Shown here piece by piece: positions 15,412-24,649 of a stretch of DNA of 64,000 bases; within the stretch, counting starts at the first letter, position 1; every line of letters starts with the position of its first letter. A model generated the notes under the pieces. It had not been told where the DNA came from, did not search any database, and saw only the letters and a program-made list of their open reading frames with translations. Source of the DNA: Indolivaga macrotermitis (lineage in GTDB: Bacteria > Bacteroidota > Bacteroidia > Bacteroidales > Dysgonomonadaceae); contig NZ_FQUC01000001.1 of NCBI RefSeq assembly GCF_900128985.1, forward strand, positions 62,001 to 126,000, read 5' to 3'. The translations under genes were made by a program, and so were the position numbers.

Positions 15412-18234
15412 TTATCGTGTGACTTCATCGATCAGATAAAAGATCGATTTAAAATTGATATCGCTGTATTCGCTCATTCCTATTTCGCAAGTACGGCTGG
15501 TAGAATATCCGTCTTTGCAGTTACTCGGAATTTGTTCTGCCAGATGCCTTTGCCCGTGTTCGTTTAATTCGGGGTAAGTGAACCCTCTGTCTCCTGCGAA
15601 TCCACAACAATTACTTTGTACGAAGGTTACTTCTTTCGAACACATTTTTGCCAGTTTCAGCAGGTTTTGTTCCATACCTATTTTCTTAACGGAACAAACA
15701 GGGAAAACGGTTACCACATCACGAGGTGATTTCACTTCGAGCTTAGGCATTACATATTCGAGCATGAATTCGATAGGATCGTATATTTTCAGGTCTTTAT
15801 TTGTATATGCCTCATGGAATGTATAGAAACAAGGGCTCATATCGAATAGGATAGGGTATTTGCCATTTTCGGATGCTTTATACAAAGCATCTTCCAATTC
15901 TTTAGATTTGCGCGCACCTTCTTCTTTTAACCCTTTACTGCTGAAAGCCATACCACAGCACAGATCATTTAACGCTTCTGGATATACAATTGTGAATCCG
16001 GCACGAACTAACAATTCTTCGGTTTTACGGGTAAGTTCCACTTCGTCTTTCTTATATCCTTTCGATTTACCCATGGTACGGTTGATACATGAAGGGAAAT
16101 AGACGACTTTATCAACCTGACCCGCATTAGCCACAGAGTGTTTGATCTTACGCGCACCTTTTGGCATATCTTTGTTCCATTTCGGAATATTGTTACCCGA
16201 TATCTTGCGCATACCTCCGGCTATTCCTCCCATCAGGGAATCACCTAATACTGTATGCCAGAAATTGACAAAGTTTAATCCCATGCGTCCGGCCGATGTA
16301 ACGCGTGCCATATGGCTACCTATATATGCAGCATTCTTCTTGGCACTGTCACTGGCGTTGCCGTGTCTCAGGTCTTTTACAAACTTGCCTGTATCTATCT
16401 TCACAGGACAAAGCAGTCCGCATAAGCCGTCAGTAGCACAGGTTTCGTCTGTAAAGTACTGAGAGTCTTTTAGCATCTGGGTCAGACGGGCATTGTCTTC
16501 TCCGGTTGTTTTTAACCGCGAAATTTCCCGTGCGATTACAATACGCTGACGTGGAGATAAGGTCAGTCCTTCCGAAACGCAATTCGGCTCACAGAATCCG
16601 CACTCCATACATTTGTCGACAATCTCGTTGACAGCCGGAAGCGGTTTCAGATTCTCGAGGTGGATTTTCGGATTTTCATTGATTATCACTCCCGGATTAA
16701 TCAATTTATGAGGATCGAATATATTTTTTATGCGTAACATGATTTTGTAGGCGGCTTCTCCCCATTCCTGTTCAACAAAAGGCGCTACATTTCGTCCTGT
16801 TCCGTGTTCGGCTTTGAGCGAACCGTTGTATTTGTTTACGACGATGTCGGCAAGCGAATCCATAAGGTCAGAATAGCGTTGTACTTCTCTAGCAGTCGAA
16901 AAGTCCTGAGAGAAAGTCAGGTGCAGGTTACCATCCAAAGCATGACCGAAAAGAACCGCATCTTTATATTCGAGCCGTTTAAACAACTCTTTCAGATCGA
17001 TACAGGCAGCAGCCAAACTTTCAACAGGGAATGCCACATCTTCGATCAGACAGGTTGTTCCGGTGCGGCGCAGTCCTCCTACTGACGAAAGCAGTCCTTT
17101 ACGGGCTTTCCAGTTAAAATTGTATTCTTTCGGATCGGAAGTGAAAGAGTAGGGTTGGATAGTTGGATAGCTTTCGACTCCTTTGCGGATCGCAGCCTCT
17201 TTCTGATCCATCTCTTCCTGTGTATTTGCCTGTATTTCTACAAGAAGTACACAGGCCGTTTCAGGCATTGTCCGGAAATAGTCCGGAGCATCGGGATCGT
17301 CTTCTACCGAACGGATTGAATCCCTGTCCAATAGTTCTACAGCCGATACCGGACTTTGCTTTAATGCAGGAACGGCTTCGCAGGCCTTTTCAATGGTCTC
17401 AAAAATCATCAGGGCGCAAGCCTTGAATTTTTCATCTATAACCGTATGGTATGTCAGGTTCGAGATGAAGGCAAGTGTACCTTCGGCACCTATCATCAAG
17501 TGCTTGATTATTTCGAACGGATCATCATAATCAACCAGCGCATTGATGCTGTATCCGGTTGTATTCTTGATTTTGAATTTACGTTTAATACGTTCAAGTA
17601 ATACACTGTCGGCTTTAATGTCATCCCTGAGCTGTTCTATCTCTTTTATCAATTCGGGATGTTTTTCCTTGAATTCTTTTTTGCTCTGTTCGTCTGCCGT
17701 ATCCAATATTGTTCCATCATACAGAACTATACGTATATCGGCAATAGTTTTGTATGAGTTTTGTGATGTACCGCAACACATACCACTGGCATTATTCGAG
17801 GCTATCCCCCCGATCATGGCCGCATTGATAGATGCAGGATCGGGTCCTATTTTTCGCCCGAAAGGTTGCAGGAAGATATTAGCACGCGCTCCGGTAATAC
17901 CGGGTTGCAGCTTGATCTTCATTCCGTCATCCAATATCCAGTAGTTTTTCCATTGGTGGGTGGCAACCATAAGTACCGAGTCGGTTACAGCTTGCCCTGA
18001 AAGGCTTGTTCCGGCTGCACGGTATGTTACCGGAATATTGAGTTTACCGGTTTGGCGAATTACTTCTACCGCTTCTTTCTCTGAATGAACCTGTACTACC
18101 AGTTTGGGTATAAGACGGTAAAAACTGGCATCGGTACCGTATGCTAATAACTGTAATGGGTTTGTGATAAGACGTTTGGGGTCGATTGTTTTAGCCAACT
18201 CGTCTCTTAGTTGTTGATAGTTTGCGGGTAACAT
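15412..18234 (-). CDS. FAD-linked oxidase / Fe-S protein (D-2-hydroxyacid dehydrogenase, GlcD-GlcF fusion type)
   Basis: Large soluble dehydrogenase (940 residues from ATG 18234) that oxidises a 2-hydroxyacid such as D-lactate, glycolate or D-2-hydroxyglutarate and passes electrons to Fe-S centres. Order: FAD-binding PCMH domain with PVTYRAAGTSLSGQAV near residue 90 and GGIASNNASGMCCG; FAD-oxidase C domain with GHALDGNLHL and KAEHGTGRN; a ferredoxin-like unit (CMECGFCEPNC and CATDGLCGLLCPV); C-terminal cysteine-rich region (LNDLCCGMAF, SNCCGFAG). This matches the fused GlcD-GlcF / YdiJ layout. The frame can be extended to a TTG at 18282, but the ATG at 18234 gives the usual N-terminus. A single-gene unit on the minus strand. 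Confidence 0.88.
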   Translation of the reverse strand: MLPANYQQLRDELAKTIDPKRLITNPLQLLAYGTDASFYRLIPKLVVQVHSEKEAVEVIRQTGKLNIPVTYRAAGTSLSGQAVTDSVLMVATHQWKNYWILDDGMKIKLQPGITGARANIFLQPFGRKIGPDPASINAAMIGGIASNNASGMCCGTSQNSYKTIADIRIVLYDGTILDTADEQSKKEFKEKHPELIKEIEQLRDDIKADSVLLERIKRKFKIKNTTGYSINALVDYDDPFEIIKHLMIGAEGTLAFISNLTYHTVIDEKFKACALMIFETIEKACEAVPALKQSPVSAVELLDRDSIRSVEDDPDAPDYFRTMPETACVLLVEIQANTQEEMDQKEAAIRKGVESYPTIQPYSFTSDPKEYNFNWKARKGLLSSVGGLRRTGTTCLIEDVAFPVESLAAACIDLKELFKRLEYKDAVLFGHALDGNLHLTFSQDFSTAREVQRYSDLMDSLADIVVNKYNGSLKAEHGTGRNVAPFVEQEWGEAAYKIMLRIKNIFDPHKLINPGVIINENPKIHLENLKPLPAVNEIVDKCMECGFCEPNCVSEGLTLSPRQRIVIAREISRLKTTGEDNARLTQMLKDSQYFTDETCATDGLCGLLCPVKIDTGKFVKDLRHGNASDSAKKNAAYIGSHMARVTSAGRMGLNFVNFWHTVLGDSLMGGIAGGMRKISGNNIPKWNKDMPKGARKIKHSVANAGQVDKVVYFPSCINRTMGKSKGYKKDEVELTRKTEELLVRAGFTIVYPEALNDLCCGMAFSSKGLKEEGARKSKELEDALYKASENGKYPILFDMSPCFYTFHEAYTNKDLKIYDPIEFMLEYVMPKLEVKSPRDVVTVFPVCSVKKIGMEQNLLKLAKMCSKEVTFVQSNCCGFAGDRGFTYPELNEHGQRHLAEQIPSNCKDGYSTSRTCEIGMSEYSDINFKSIFYLIDEVTR

Positions 18235-18408
18235 AATTATATGGAGTTTTAGTTGATATCCTGAAAAAACACCCTTATACAATACGTTTTTGCAAGTTAG
18301 AAAACATATTTTATAAAAAAGAAAGAAACAGGAATATATCTTTAGATGTTTAAAAACATTCTGATCTGAAAATTACCCTTTTCAGATCAGATATTGAGAG
18401 AATAACCT

Positions 18409-19311
18409 TTAGCTTTCTAAGAAGCTCAGCATATTCTGATACACTTTGTTAGTTAATCTGATCTTAGCTTCGTGTGTAAAGCCGGACGATTTGTGTGTAA
18501 GCAGGATACGGTTATATTTTTCGAACTCGTCTTTGAGGTTGCTATATCCTGAGGCATCGAAGATTGCGTAGTTGTTGCTTCCTTTTTCTATCCATTTAAG
18601 AAGAGCTTCCTTTTCGAAAGGTTGTCCCAAAGATGTGTTGATGAAAATTCCGTCTTTCTTCATTAAACTGAAATGTTCGTCCGTAAGCGTGATAGCATTA
18701 CGCGGTACATGCACTGTTACAATATCGGCTTCAGAAAGAAGATTGCTTAGCGGTAGGTAAGTAACATTCTCATTCTCTACTTCCGGTTTCCGGGTGCGGC
18801 TGTTATAGATAACTCTCATACCGAAGCAAAGTGCTGTATGGGTTATCATTTTGCCAAGAACACCCATACCTATTATTCCGATGGTTTTTCCGGTGAGCTC
18901 GGTTGGCTCTTCTTTCCACTGATGTTCACCCATCCCTTTCATCAGGCAGATCAACTGCGCAAAAATAAATTCAACAGTGCCTTCGTCTCCATAGTCACGA
19001 ACGCCTTTTACTACGATTCCGTTTTTCCGGGCTTCGGCTATATCTACATTGGCAGATTGTTCGTCGTACAGGCTGCAACACATCCCGATATATTTGACTG
19101 AAGGGCATGACCGTATAACTGCCGCATCAATTGGAGTTCGCCAACTAACGAGGACACAGTCGGCATCGGATATACGCCTGATTATCTCTTCGTTATTTTC
19201 AGGACAATCCGTATACTCTATATAATCCGTTTTTGCCAGTTGTTTAATTTCTGCTACCGTCTCTCCTGTAAGTCCGCATGGATCTATCGCTACAATCTTG
19301 TTGAATTTCAT
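18409..19311 (-). CDS. D-isomer 2-hydroxyacid dehydrogenase homolog, catalytic residues apparently lost
   Basis: 300 residues from ATG 19311 (a TTG at 19338 would extend it, but a promoter box lies there). The NAD-binding domain is intact: KTIGIIGMGVLGKMI with GxGxxG and the partner-strand NSRTRKP. In contrast, the active-site positions differ from the family. The Arg of the N(T/A)xRG motif is Leu (INTSLGQPF). The DV..EP segment carrying the Glu reads FDASGYSN. The TPH(I/G)G segment carrying the His reads LTHKSSGF. It may therefore bind NAD and a ligand without classical dehydrogenase activity, or use other residues. Single gene with its own promoter-like box. Confidence 0.8.
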   Translation of the reverse strand: MKFNKIVAIDPCGLTGETVAEIKQLAKTDYIEYTDCPENNEEIIRRISDADCVLVSWRTPIDAAVIRSCPSVKYIGMCCSLYDEQSANVDIAEARKNGIVVKGVRDYGDEGTVEFIFAQLICLMKGMGEHQWKEEPTELTGKTIGIIGMGVLGKMITHTALCFGMRVIYNSRTRKPEVENENVTYLPLSNLLSEADIVTVHVPRNAITLTDEHFSLMKKDGIFINTSLGQPFEKEALLKWIEKGSNNYAIFDASGYSNLKDEFEKYNRILLTHKSSGFTHEAKIRLTNKVYQNMLSFLES

Positions 19312-19335
19312 ATTTAGGATAATGTTGTTACATAA

Positions 19336-19366
19336 CAAAGATAAAATATATAAATGGTAGAACCAA
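19336..19366 (-). promoter_or_regulatory. Promoter of the 2-hydroxyacid dehydrogenase homolog (minus strand)
   Basis: On the minus strand TATCTTTG (19343-19336) fits TAnnTTTG, with TTGG (19366-19363) 19 bp upstream in the -33 place. Initiation would be near 19329, leaving a short leader before ATG 19311. Confidence 0.5.
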
Positions 19367-19476
19367 TCTTATCCGAAAACAGTTATAATGACAGAACTCA
19401 CTTTTATATGAATATCTTGAGCCGGACAGCAAAGAGATTTGAGCTCGACAGAAAACTTTACCGTATGTATTAAACA

Positions 19477-19484
19477 TATCTTTG
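19477..19484 (+). promoter_or_regulatory. Promoter -7 box for the flavoprotein-MBL pair
   Basis: TATCTTTG fits TAnnTTTG and ends 17 bp before ATG 19502, giving a very short leader. No convincing -33 box was seen. Confidence 0.45.
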
Positions 19485-19501
19485 TATCAAAATTTGGATA
19501 A

Positions 19502-20044
19502 ATGAGTAAAAGTGTATTAGTACTATCGGCTAGTCCGAGAAAAGGTGGAAACTCCGATTTATTATGCGACCGGTTTATGCAGGGGGCAAGTGAAAGTGGT
19601 CACTTAGTAGAAAAGGTGTTTATAAAAAATAAAAAGATAAATTATTGTACAGGTTGCGGCACGTGTTTTAGTGGGAATAAACCATGTCCACAAAAAGACG
19701 ATATGGCTGATATTCTGGATAAGATGGTTTCGGCTGATGTAATAGTTATGTCTACACCGGTATATTTTTATGCGATGAACGGACAAATGAAAACATTGAT
19801 AGACCGGACTTGTGCCCGTTATCAGGAAATCAATGATAAAGAATTCTATTTTATAGTAGCTGCTGCAGATACAAGTAAGAAAGCTATGCAAAGAACCATA
19901 GAGGAATTTCGCGGATTTACCGATTGTCTAACTGAGCCTCGGGAGAAAGGTATTATTTATGGCACAGGAGCTTGGAATATAGGCGATATCAAGGATATGC
20001 CGGTAATGCAGGAAGCATATCTAATGGGAAAAACAATTGAATAA
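19502..20044 (+). CDS. NAD(P)H-dependent FMN reductase / iron-sulfur flavoprotein-like
   Basis: 180-residue flavodoxin-fold protein of the cytoplasm. The FMN phosphate loop SASPRKGGNSDLL lies at residues ~9-21. It is followed by a cysteine cluster CTGCGTCFSGNKPC (C-x2-C-x2-C-x6-C), the spacing that in Isf-type iron-sulfur flavoproteins binds a [4Fe-4S] cluster. STPVYFYAMNGQMKTLIDR is the second FMN-binding region. Probable role: electron transfer or redox stress handling in an anaerobe. Its stop codon overlaps the next start by one base (TAATG), so it is translationally coupled to the MBL-fold gene. Confidence 0.88.
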   Translation: MSKSVLVLSASPRKGGNSDLLCDRFMQGASESGHLVEKVFIKNKKINYCTGCGTCFSGNKPCPQKDDMADILDKMVSADVIVMSTPVYFYAMNGQMKTLIDRTCARYQEINDKEFYFIVAAADTSKKAMQRTIEEFRGFTDCLTEPREKGIIYGTGAWNIGDIKDMPVMQEAYLMGKTIE

Positions 20045-21189
20045 TGAGAAAGCTCAAGAAAAGATACCTTGTCATGTGGATAATATTTGCGGTTATACTA
20101 CTGTTAGCTATTGTTACAGTCATATTTATAAATCAACCAAGTTTTGGGCGTACACCTAAAGGAGAACGGCTGGAAAGAGTTCAAAATTCACCCAACTACA
20201 GAGATGGAAAGTTTCAGAACCTGAGCGAAACCCCTCAGATAACATCTGATAAAGGATTTGTAAGAAGTATGCTCGACTTCTTGTTCCGTGATACCAAATC
20301 ATTACGCCCTGCTGTGGATATGCCTGTTATAAAAACAGACTTATCAAAGTTGGATAAAAATGAAGATCTTCTGATCTGGTTCGGTCATTCGTCTTACCTG
20401 CTTCAGATAGATGGAAAACGTTTCCTTGTTGATCCTGTTTTTGACATGGCGTCGCCTGTGTCTTTTGCTAATCCTCCGTTTAAAGGAACTGATGTGTATA
20501 AAGCGAAGGATATGCCCGATAATATAGACTATCTGGTTATATCGCATGACCACTGGGATCATCTGGACTATAAAACGATAAAGGAATTGAAACCCCGTAT
20601 CGGGAAAGTTATCTGTGGACTTGGCGTCGGCGAACATTTCGAGTACTGGGGATTTGCTAAAGACCAAATTATAGAACTGGATTGGAATGAGAGTTCTCCT
20701 CTCGCTGAAGGTTTTTCTGTTTATTGCCTGCCTGCCCGGCATTTCTCCGGACGGGGTTTGTCTCCAAACCAATCGTTGTGGGTATCTTTCCTTTTGCAAA
20801 CTCCCAGCCAGAAAATATATATCGGCGGGGATAGTGGATACGATACTCATTTCGCATCTATCGGAGAGCAGTTCCCCGATATAGATTGGGCAATATTGGA
20901 AAACGGACAGTATGATAATGACTGGAAGTATATCCATCTACTGCCCGACGATTTGGTAAAAGCGGCAAAAGACTTGAAACCTAAAAAGCTATTGACTGTT
21001 CATAATTCTAAATATGCATTGGCTAAACATGCATGGTATGAACCTTTAGAAAAGATAGCAGAAGCTGCAGACCGGGATTCATTAAATCTGGCCACACCAA
21101 TGATAGGGGAAATTATCAATCTGAAAGACAATACTCAGGTATTTAAAAAGTGGTGGAAAGATGTAAAGTCTGAAGAATCCCAAAAATAG
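20044..21189 (+). CDS. MBL-fold metallo-hydrolase with N-terminal membrane anchor
   Basis: 381 residues. One hydrophobic segment (~10-30, MWIIFAVILLLAIVTVIFI) anchors the N-terminus; the basic side faces in, so the catalytic domain is probably periplasmic. The metallo-beta-lactamase fold shows FGHSSYLLQIDGKRFLVDPVF, the zinc motif SHDHWDHLD, LPARHFSGRG and IGGDSGYDTHF. The layout resembles the UlaG / NAPE-PLD group of lactonases and phosphodiesterases rather than beta-lactamases. The substrate is unknown. Coupled to the flavoprotein upstream (1-bp overlap) and followed 49 bp later by a Zn alcohol dehydrogenase, so the three may be one transcript. Confidence 0.88.
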   Translation: MRKLKKRYLVMWIIFAVILLLAIVTVIFINQPSFGRTPKGERLERVQNSPNYRDGKFQNLSETPQITSDKGFVRSMLDFLFRDTKSLRPAVDMPVIKTDLSKLDKNEDLLIWFGHSSYLLQIDGKRFLVDPVFDMASPVSFANPPFKGTDVYKAKDMPDNIDYLVISHDHWDHLDYKTIKELKPRIGKVICGLGVGEHFEYWGFAKDQIIELDWNESSPLAEGFSVYCLPARHFSGRGLSPNQSLWVSFLLQTPSQKIYIGGDSGYDTHFASIGEQFPDIDWAILENGQYDNDWKYIHLLPDDLVKAAKDLKPKKLLTVHNSKYALAKHAWYEPLEKIAEAADRDSLNLATPMIGEIINLKDNTQVFKKWWKDVKSEESQK

Positions 21190-21238
21190 AAATAGTTTAC
21201 TGAAAAAGAACTTTATAAACATTCTAAATTAATTAAGT

Positions 21239-22297
21239 ATGGAAACAAAGAATACAAAGGCATTTGGTACAGTTGCAGCCGATGCGCCATTGAATGAAAT
21301 GAACATTCAACGCAGAGTTCCTACGCCTACGGATGTAGAGATCGATATCCTATATTGTGGAGTTTGTCACTCCGATTTACATACCGCACGTAATGATTGG
21401 GGTGGAAGTATCTATCCGGTAGTTCCCGGTCACGAAATAGTGGGTAAGATAACCCGGGTAGGTAGTAATGTAACTAAGTTTAAGGTCGGAGATCTGGCAG
21501 CTGTTGGATGTATGGTCGATTCGTGCCGTGAATGTGAAAGTTGTGAACATGATTTGGAACAATATTGCTCTCATGGAATGACCGGTACATACAATGCTCC
21601 TGATAAGCATCTTGGCGGACAAACTTACGGTGGATATTCCGAAAGGGTAGTTGTAGATGAACACTTTGTCCTGAAAGTACCTACTAACCTGAATCTGGCT
21701 GCGGTAGCTCCGTTATTGTGTGCAGGAATCACCACATGGTCTCCACTTAGACATTGGAACGCAGGAAAAGGCAGCAAAGTGGCTGTTGTTGGTTTGGGCG
21801 GTCTTGGACATATGGCTATCAAATTGGCAAAAGGGCTGGGTGCAGAGGTTAGTTTGTTCTCAAGAACTCCCGGAAAGACTCAGGATGCACTCGATCTGGG
21901 AGCAGATCATGTAGTAATCTCAACAGACCCAAAGCAAATGGAAGCAGTGAAAGGAACTTTTGATTTGATTATCGATACAGTTCCTTATGTACATGATGTT
22001 AATCCTTATGTCGCTACCCTGAATATAAACGGAACTCATGTTCTGGTTGGATATTTAGGTGACCTGAACCCGATGCTGAATACTGTGCCTATGATTATGG
22101 GACGTAAGTCTGTGGCAGGCTCTGTAATCGGAGGAATTGCAGAGACTCAGGAGTTGCTTGATTTCTGTGGAAAGCATAACATTGTATCCGAAATTGAAAT
22201 GATTAATATGCAGGATATTAATACGGCTTACGAAAGAATGCTTAAAAGTGATGTCCGTTACCGGTTTGTTATTGATATGGCTTCATTGAAGAAATAA
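21239..22297 (+). CDS. Zinc-dependent alcohol dehydrogenase / aldehyde reductase (YahK/CAD type)
   Basis: 352 residues, cytoplasmic. It interconverts aldehydes and alcohols with NAD(P)H. Catalytic zinc ligands are Cys43 (CGVCHSD) and His65-Glu66 (PGHEIVG), with the third ligand Cys at LLCAGITTW. The structural zinc site is the cysteine series in VDSCRECESC and EQYC. The Rossmann motif is VVGLGGLGHMAIKLAK, and SLFSRTPGK suggests an NADP(H)-type pocket. Such enzymes often detoxify furfural-like or other aldehydes that accompany plant biomass; that link is inference. Ends at a strong bidirectional terminator shared with the convergent GH67 gene. Confidence 0.92.
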   Translation: METKNTKAFGTVAADAPLNEMNIQRRVPTPTDVEIDILYCGVCHSDLHTARNDWGGSIYPVVPGHEIVGKITRVGSNVTKFKVGDLAAVGCMVDSCRECESCEHDLEQYCSHGMTGTYNAPDKHLGGQTYGGYSERVVVDEHFVLKVPTNLNLAAVAPLLCAGITTWSPLRHWNAGKGSKVAVVGLGGLGHMAIKLAKGLGAEVSLFSRTPGKTQDALDLGADHVVISTDPKQMEAVKGTFDLIIDTVPYVHDVNPYVATLNINGTHVLVGYLGDLNPMLNTVPMIMGRKSVAGSVIGGIAETQELLDFCGKHNIVSEIEMINMQDINTAYERMLKSDVRYRFVIDMASLKK

Positions 22298-22318
22298 GGT
22301 CTCAATAAATAAGAAAAG

Positions 22319-22356
22319 AAATCCACAGAAGGGAATTATAAGCCTTCTGTGGATTT
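22319..22356. terminator. Bidirectional terminator between ADH and GH67 genes
   Basis: Perfect 14-bp stem AAATCCACAGAAGG (22319-22332) with CCTTCTGTGGATTT (22343-22356) and a 10-base loop. T-rich sequence follows on both strands, between convergent genes. Confidence 0.9.
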
Positions 22357-22366
22357 TCTGTATCTA

Positions 22367-24466
22367 TTATTTCTTTGCCTTATTATTGTGTCCCATATTC
22401 AGCTTAATCTTTTTCAGGTCATCCAGATCATGTACCGGACGTTCGAGATCGTAAGGAATAGGTTGTTTCGAAAATGTCTGGAAATACAGCAGGCAGGCGT
22501 CTCTCCACCATACGGCATCCCGTGCCTGAATACGCAATTTTGATTGTACCCGATGGAATCGGTCTGTATCGACAAAGTGTTCAGATCTATCCCATATTTT
22601 TTGGAACTCACGGACTTGTAATACTCCTTTATCGTAATGGCGGCATAATTCGTCCCACATGATATTTCCACTCTTCATTTGATGATTCCATGCGGTATGA
22701 TGAAACCACAGAAGGTATTCTTCGGGACATGTATCAATGTTATTATATAGATCAGCTAACGGTTGATTATATTGACTCACCCCATTACTCCCTGATGTAG
22801 TGCGGTCGAAGCCCAGACCGGTACTATCCGCACGATGGTAGTAAGTAGGCATCCAGTCGGGACGTGCTCCGGGAACATCACACCACGGTTCGGGCCCATA
22901 GTGATGGTCGAAAGCAAAGATATGGTTCAACCCCAAAGGCATCATATAATTGACAACCGCTTCACGCGAGTCGAGCATCATTTTAGTAATCGGAGATAAG
23001 AATTCCGGATCGTTTGTGAATGTCATTTTCAGCCATTCGTCCGCTATTACTTCCGAAGTTAATTGATGATTCCAGGCCAAGCGGCCAAAAGCATACCAAT
23101 TGGCTTGGGCGAAGTCGTGTCCACACCAGTTGGTATCTTCCCCTATGTTAGCTACTCCTGCAATAGCGCTGATCTTGTTGCCGTATAACGAACCGTCTGT
23201 AACTTTCGCAACGGTAGAACCTTCGCCTTGCGCATAGGTATCGCTATCTAAACATTCCTTAAACATAGGAGCCAGATATGCCAAGTGATTGGAGAAACCC
23301 AGATACTCTTGCGTGATCTGGAACTCGGGCATGATAGGTGTTTGTTTCATCGCTCCGAACAGAGGGCTGAAAGGTTCGCGCGGCTGAAAGTCGATCGGTC
23401 CATTCTTGATTTGTATGATAACATTCGATCTGAACTTCCCGTCGAAAGGGGTAAACTCAAGGTAGGCTTGTTTGGCGCGTTCCTCGTTTCCGGGGTTGTA
23501 GACGAAAGCACGCCACATCACTATTCCGTTGTAAGGTTGCAGAGCATCGGCCAGCATATTGGCTCCGTCGGCATGGGTGCGTCCAAAATCCTGAGGACCC
23601 GGCAATCCTTCCGAATTAGCCTTTACAAGGAAACCACCGAAATCGGGAATAAGTGCGTATATTTCTTTCGCTTTGTCCTTCCACCAACGTTGAACCCCTT
23701 CGTCCAAAGGATCAGATGTAGGCAGTCCGCTGATAGCGGTAGGCGACGAAAAGTTAACCGACAAATAGACCTTCAATCCGTATGGACGGAATACATCCGC
23801 TAAAGCCTTTACCTTTATAAGATATTCATGAGTAAGAATCAGCGGGTCTGCATTCACATTATTCAGAACCGTACCGTTAATACCTATCGAAGCATTGGCA
23901 CGGGCGTACTCTTTATAGCGTGGCGAAAGGGTATTAGGTAAATCCTCCCACTTCCATAACGAATAGCCGGCATAACCCCGTTCAACCGATCCATCCAGAT
24001 TGTCCCAGTGGTTCAGTACACGAACCTTATAAGCCGGAACTTCTCTGACCGATACCGGAGAACCGAGTCCGTTAGTTACCGCCAGCCTCAATAAATGGTA
24101 TGAGCCGTACAATGCCCCTTTATCGTCTCCTCCGGCAATGGCGATGGCTTCTTTGCCGTTCCACTGTACAGTCCGTATCAGATAACTTTCGGGTGACAAA
24201 GTAGACAGTTCTGACTTCGAAAAAACCTTTCGTATATTCTTATCGGTGGTAGTTCCGATCAGAATTGTTCGGCTGCCTAATTGATAAGCCGGATTGTTCA
24301 ATTCTGATATAGCCAGACCGATAGTCGGGGACTTTTCTCCGGATATAATCGAAGTGGAGTTTGTCTGTCCGTATGGTAAAGGCTGTAACCATAAGCGGCT
24401 ACCGTCTTCACCATACGCAACAGTAAACAAAGCTAGTAAACAAATAAGTATTGTGAATTTCTTCAT
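22367..24466 (-). CDS. Alpha-glucuronidase, GH67
   Basis: Removes (4-O-methyl)-glucuronic acid from the non-reducing end of xylo-oligosaccharides. 699 residues, full length for GH67. Signal peptide of ~19 residues (ends AYGEDG) sends it to the periplasm. Domains: N-terminal alpha/beta (~25-150), TIM barrel starting near KVRVLNHWDNLDGSVERGYAG, and helical C-terminal domain. Family motifs seen: GINGTVLNNVNA, GFLVKANSEGLPGPQDFGRTHADG and the C-terminal LWFHHTAWNHQMKSG. Together with GH115 at 30688 it covers both end and internal uronic acid decorations; the freed acid can enter the uxuA route. Last gene of the minus-strand enzyme series. Confidence 0.95.
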   Translation of the reverse strand: MKKFTILICLLALFTVAYGEDGSRLWLQPLPYGQTNSTSIISGEKSPTIGLAISELNNPAYQLGSRTILIGTTTDKNIRKVFSKSELSTLSPESYLIRTVQWNGKEAIAIAGGDDKGALYGSYHLLRLAVTNGLGSPVSVREVPAYKVRVLNHWDNLDGSVERGYAGYSLWKWEDLPNTLSPRYKEYARANASIGINGTVLNNVNADPLILTHEYLIKVKALADVFRPYGLKVYLSVNFSSPTAISGLPTSDPLDEGVQRWWKDKAKEIYALIPDFGGFLVKANSEGLPGPQDFGRTHADGANMLADALQPYNGIVMWRAFVYNPGNEERAKQAYLEFTPFDGKFRSNVIIQIKNGPIDFQPREPFSPLFGAMKQTPIMPEFQITQEYLGFSNHLAYLAPMFKECLDSDTYAQGEGSTVAKVTDGSLYGNKISAIAGVANIGEDTNWCGHDFAQANWYAFGRLAWNHQLTSEVIADEWLKMTFTNDPEFLSPITKMMLDSREAVVNYMMPLGLNHIFAFDHHYGPEPWCDVPGARPDWMPTYYHRADSTGLGFDRTTSGSNGVSQYNQPLADLYNNIDTCPEEYLLWFHHTAWNHQMKSGNIMWDELCRHYDKGVLQVREFQKIWDRSEHFVDTDRFHRVQSKLRIQARDAVWWRDACLLYFQTFSKQPIPYDLERPVHDLDDLKKIKLNMGHNNKAKK

Positions 24467-24526
24467 AAGTAAAAGAAAGTATTTATATGTTTTGTTTTAC
24501 TACGCGCAATCACAGATTGCTTGTGT

Positions 24527-24649
24527 ACCTTTTAGCCAAAGCCCCAAAAGGAACCAAAAGGTCTTTGCGGCTCACCTGCGGTGCGATCCGTTATCTGTTT
24601 GCGGTCGGAATTAAATAAGTCGGCCTATCGGCCTATTTGAATTTAATTC
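24527..24649. repeat. GC-rich intergenic element with two inverted repeats
   Basis: The 278-bp gap between GH43 and GH67 has no gene. ACCTTTT (24527-24533) is inverted at 24556-24562 around a purine/CCC-rich centre. A longer hairpin follows: GAATTAAAT (24608-24616) with ATTTAATTC (24641-24649) and an inner GGCC-TATC-GGCC. Base composition is clearly richer in GC than the flanks. No T run follows, so a plain terminator is unlikely; a dispersed intergenic repeat or RNA-processing hairpin fits better. Confidence 0.4.

Noticed and set aside
20344-20937. 197-codon minus-strand frame inside the MBL-fold gene
   Set aside because: The plus-strand frame carries the zinc motif and a coupled start; the antisense frame has no recognisable protein features.
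24294-24614. 106-codon plus-strand frame over the GH67 start and the following gap
   Set aside because: Most of it is antisense to GH67 coding sequence and the remainder lies in the repeat-like GC-rich gap; no ribosome site or promoter.
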